64,000 nt of DNA, taken from the NCBI RefSeq assembly GCF_001039005.1, contig NZ_LDWR01000050.1, positions 124,001-188,000 on the forward strand, given 5' to 3'. This DNA is from Burkholderia cepacia. GTDB taxonomy: Bacteria > Pseudomonadota > Gammaproteobacteria > Burkholderiales > Burkholderiaceae. This document shows positions 63,248 through 64,000 of this stretch, piece after piece. Position 1 is the first letter of the stretch. Each line of letters opens with the position of its first letter. The translations under genes and the position numbers were made by a program. The notes below the pieces were generated by a model that saw only the letters and a program-made list of their open reading frames with translations, was not told the origin of the DNA and made no database searches.

Positions 63248-64000
63248 ATGAAACCGCGCCTCGCTTCACCGCCTTCTCCCGATTCCGCGCCTGCGCCCGC
63301 AGGCTTTCCCGACGCCGACGAACTGGCCGCGCTGCGCGCGTGGTACGCGGGCATGACCGTGCGCCAGGCCGTCGAGCGTTACCTGCCCGATCGTCTCGGC
63401 GCCGGGCGGTCGGCGCGCGGCGTGATCGGCGGCATTCGCCGCCGCCTCGTGCGCGTCGCACGGCAGGCCGGTCGGCCCGATCTTGCCGAGCGGCTCGGTC
63501 ATCCCGACGGTGAGCGTTTACGGGAGGCGAAAGCGGCTAACGAAGCGATCGGCATGTTGCGTCACGCGCGCGCGCCGGCGCCGCAGATCAGCGATGACGT
63601 CGGCCTGTGGTTGCCCGCACGCGCGGTTGCCGCACTGCGTGCGCACGGGATCGCGACGCTCGCCGATCTCACGGTGCGGATTCCGCGCCGGCGCCAGTGG
63701 TGGAGCGCGATCGCGGGCCTCGGCGTGGCCAGCGCGCGCCACATCGAGGCGTTCTTCGCCGCGCATCCGGACCTGACCGAACGGGCGCGCGCGCTGATCG
63801 CCGCGACGCCGCGCGGCAGCATCGTGCCGTGGGAGCAGTTGAAGCTGCCGCACGAGGTCGATGGCTCGGCCGGCACGTTCCGCGCGCCGCGCGCGACCAG
63901 CACGCTCGACGCGGACAACGATTACGCGGCCGTGCACGCATGGCTGTCGCTGCACGAATCGGCCGCGACGCGGCGCGCTTACCGCAAGGAAGCCGAGCGG
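63248..64000 (+). CDS. Tyrosine recombinase/phage integrase with DUF3701-type N-terminus (partial)
   Basis: The frame is open from ATG at 63248 to the end of the window (251 codons), so the C-terminus is missing. The N-terminal part (DELAALRAWYAGMTVRQAVERYLPDRL and RGVIGGIRRRLVRVARQAGRPDLA) resembles the DUF3701 region found before the catalytic domain of certain betaproteobacterial integrases. The helix-hairpin-helix-like LRAHGIATLADLTVRIPRRRQWWSAIAGLGVASARHIEAFF follows. The last residues (YAAVHAWLSLHESAATRRAYRKEAER) look like the start of the core-binding (SAM-like) domain. The catalytic Arg and Tyr lie beyond the window, so the call is moderate. It is probably a chromosomal resident enzyme rather than part of a visible prophage. 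Confidence 0.6.
   Translation, partial: MKPRLASPPSPDSAPAPAGFPDADELAALRAWYAGMTVRQAVERYLPDRLGAGRSARGVIGGIRRRLVRVARQAGRPDLAERLGHPDGERLREAKAANEAIGMLRHARAPAPQISDDVGLWLPARAVAALRAHGIATLADLTVRIPRRRQWWSAIAGLGVASARHIEAFFAAHPDLTERARALIAATPRGSIVPWEQLKLPHEVDGSAGTFRAPRATSTLDADNDYAAVHAWLSLHESAATRRAYRKEAER

Overview
The window is very GC-rich and strongly biased to G or C at third codon positions. Its gene content is an accessory-replicon mix of LysR, AraC and LacI regulators, a VgrG/Tle3 type VI secretion cassette, narGHJI and a Burkholderia-type porin. This points to a Burkholderia-like betaproteobacterium, probably the cepacia complex on a secondary chromosome. The assignment is an inference from gene families and base composition. 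No rRNA, tRNA or CRISPR array was found.

Layout. (1) 1-2760: the tail of a DeoR-type regulator faces a deoxyribokinase gene and a FucP-family permease gene, probably a 2-deoxyribose cluster, with a palindromic operator. (2) 3227-11880: mostly metabolic and regulatory genes. They encode a periplasmic phospholipase D, an HD hydrolase, a PhzF isomerase, a TrmB-type regulator divergent from a RidA protein and an MFS pump across two palindromes, a CoA-type Nudix hydrolase, and a divergent AraC/SDR pair. (3) 12172-20690: a type VI cassette with vgrG, a tle3 lipase, a tla3 adaptor, PAAR and a second tla3. The second adaptor is followed by a scar where its PAAR gene was deleted. No tli3 immunity gene is adjacent. 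(4) 20976-34662: a rearranged region. A head-to-tail duplication of a block (chloroperoxidase, LysR, LysE, cyclotransferase, DUF3142, repeat protein) has decayed so that each gene keeps one full copy, with scraps at 25741-26390 and 31683-31732. Between the two arms lies an island with a beta-helix protein and its broken paralogue, a NarL-type response regulator, a hybrid histidine kinase and an IS481 remnant. An IS3 remnant lies at 21870-22470.

(5) 34778-38878: a protein with a possible PD-(D/E)XK nuclease fold, a GNAT acetyltransferase, an EamA transporter and a fumarylacetoacetase/hydratase-family enzyme. (6) 39082-49930: a D-galactose/galactonate locus. An ABC importer, a sugar dehydrogenase, a lactonase, galactonate dehydratase and KDGal kinase form most of a De Ley-Doudoroff route. 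A LacI repressor and three near-identical palindromes (in front of the importer, and between lacI and the porin) tie the locus together. The final aldolase is not in the window. (7) 49933-51720: a lipoprotein with a beta-helix fold. (8) 51775-63124: an anaerobic block with a universal stress protein behind an FNR/FixK-like box, a small membrane protein, a periplasmic TPR protein, and narGHJI, a PpiC-type isomerase and narK behind an FNR-like box. The window ends inside a gene resembling DUF3701-type tyrosine recombinases.
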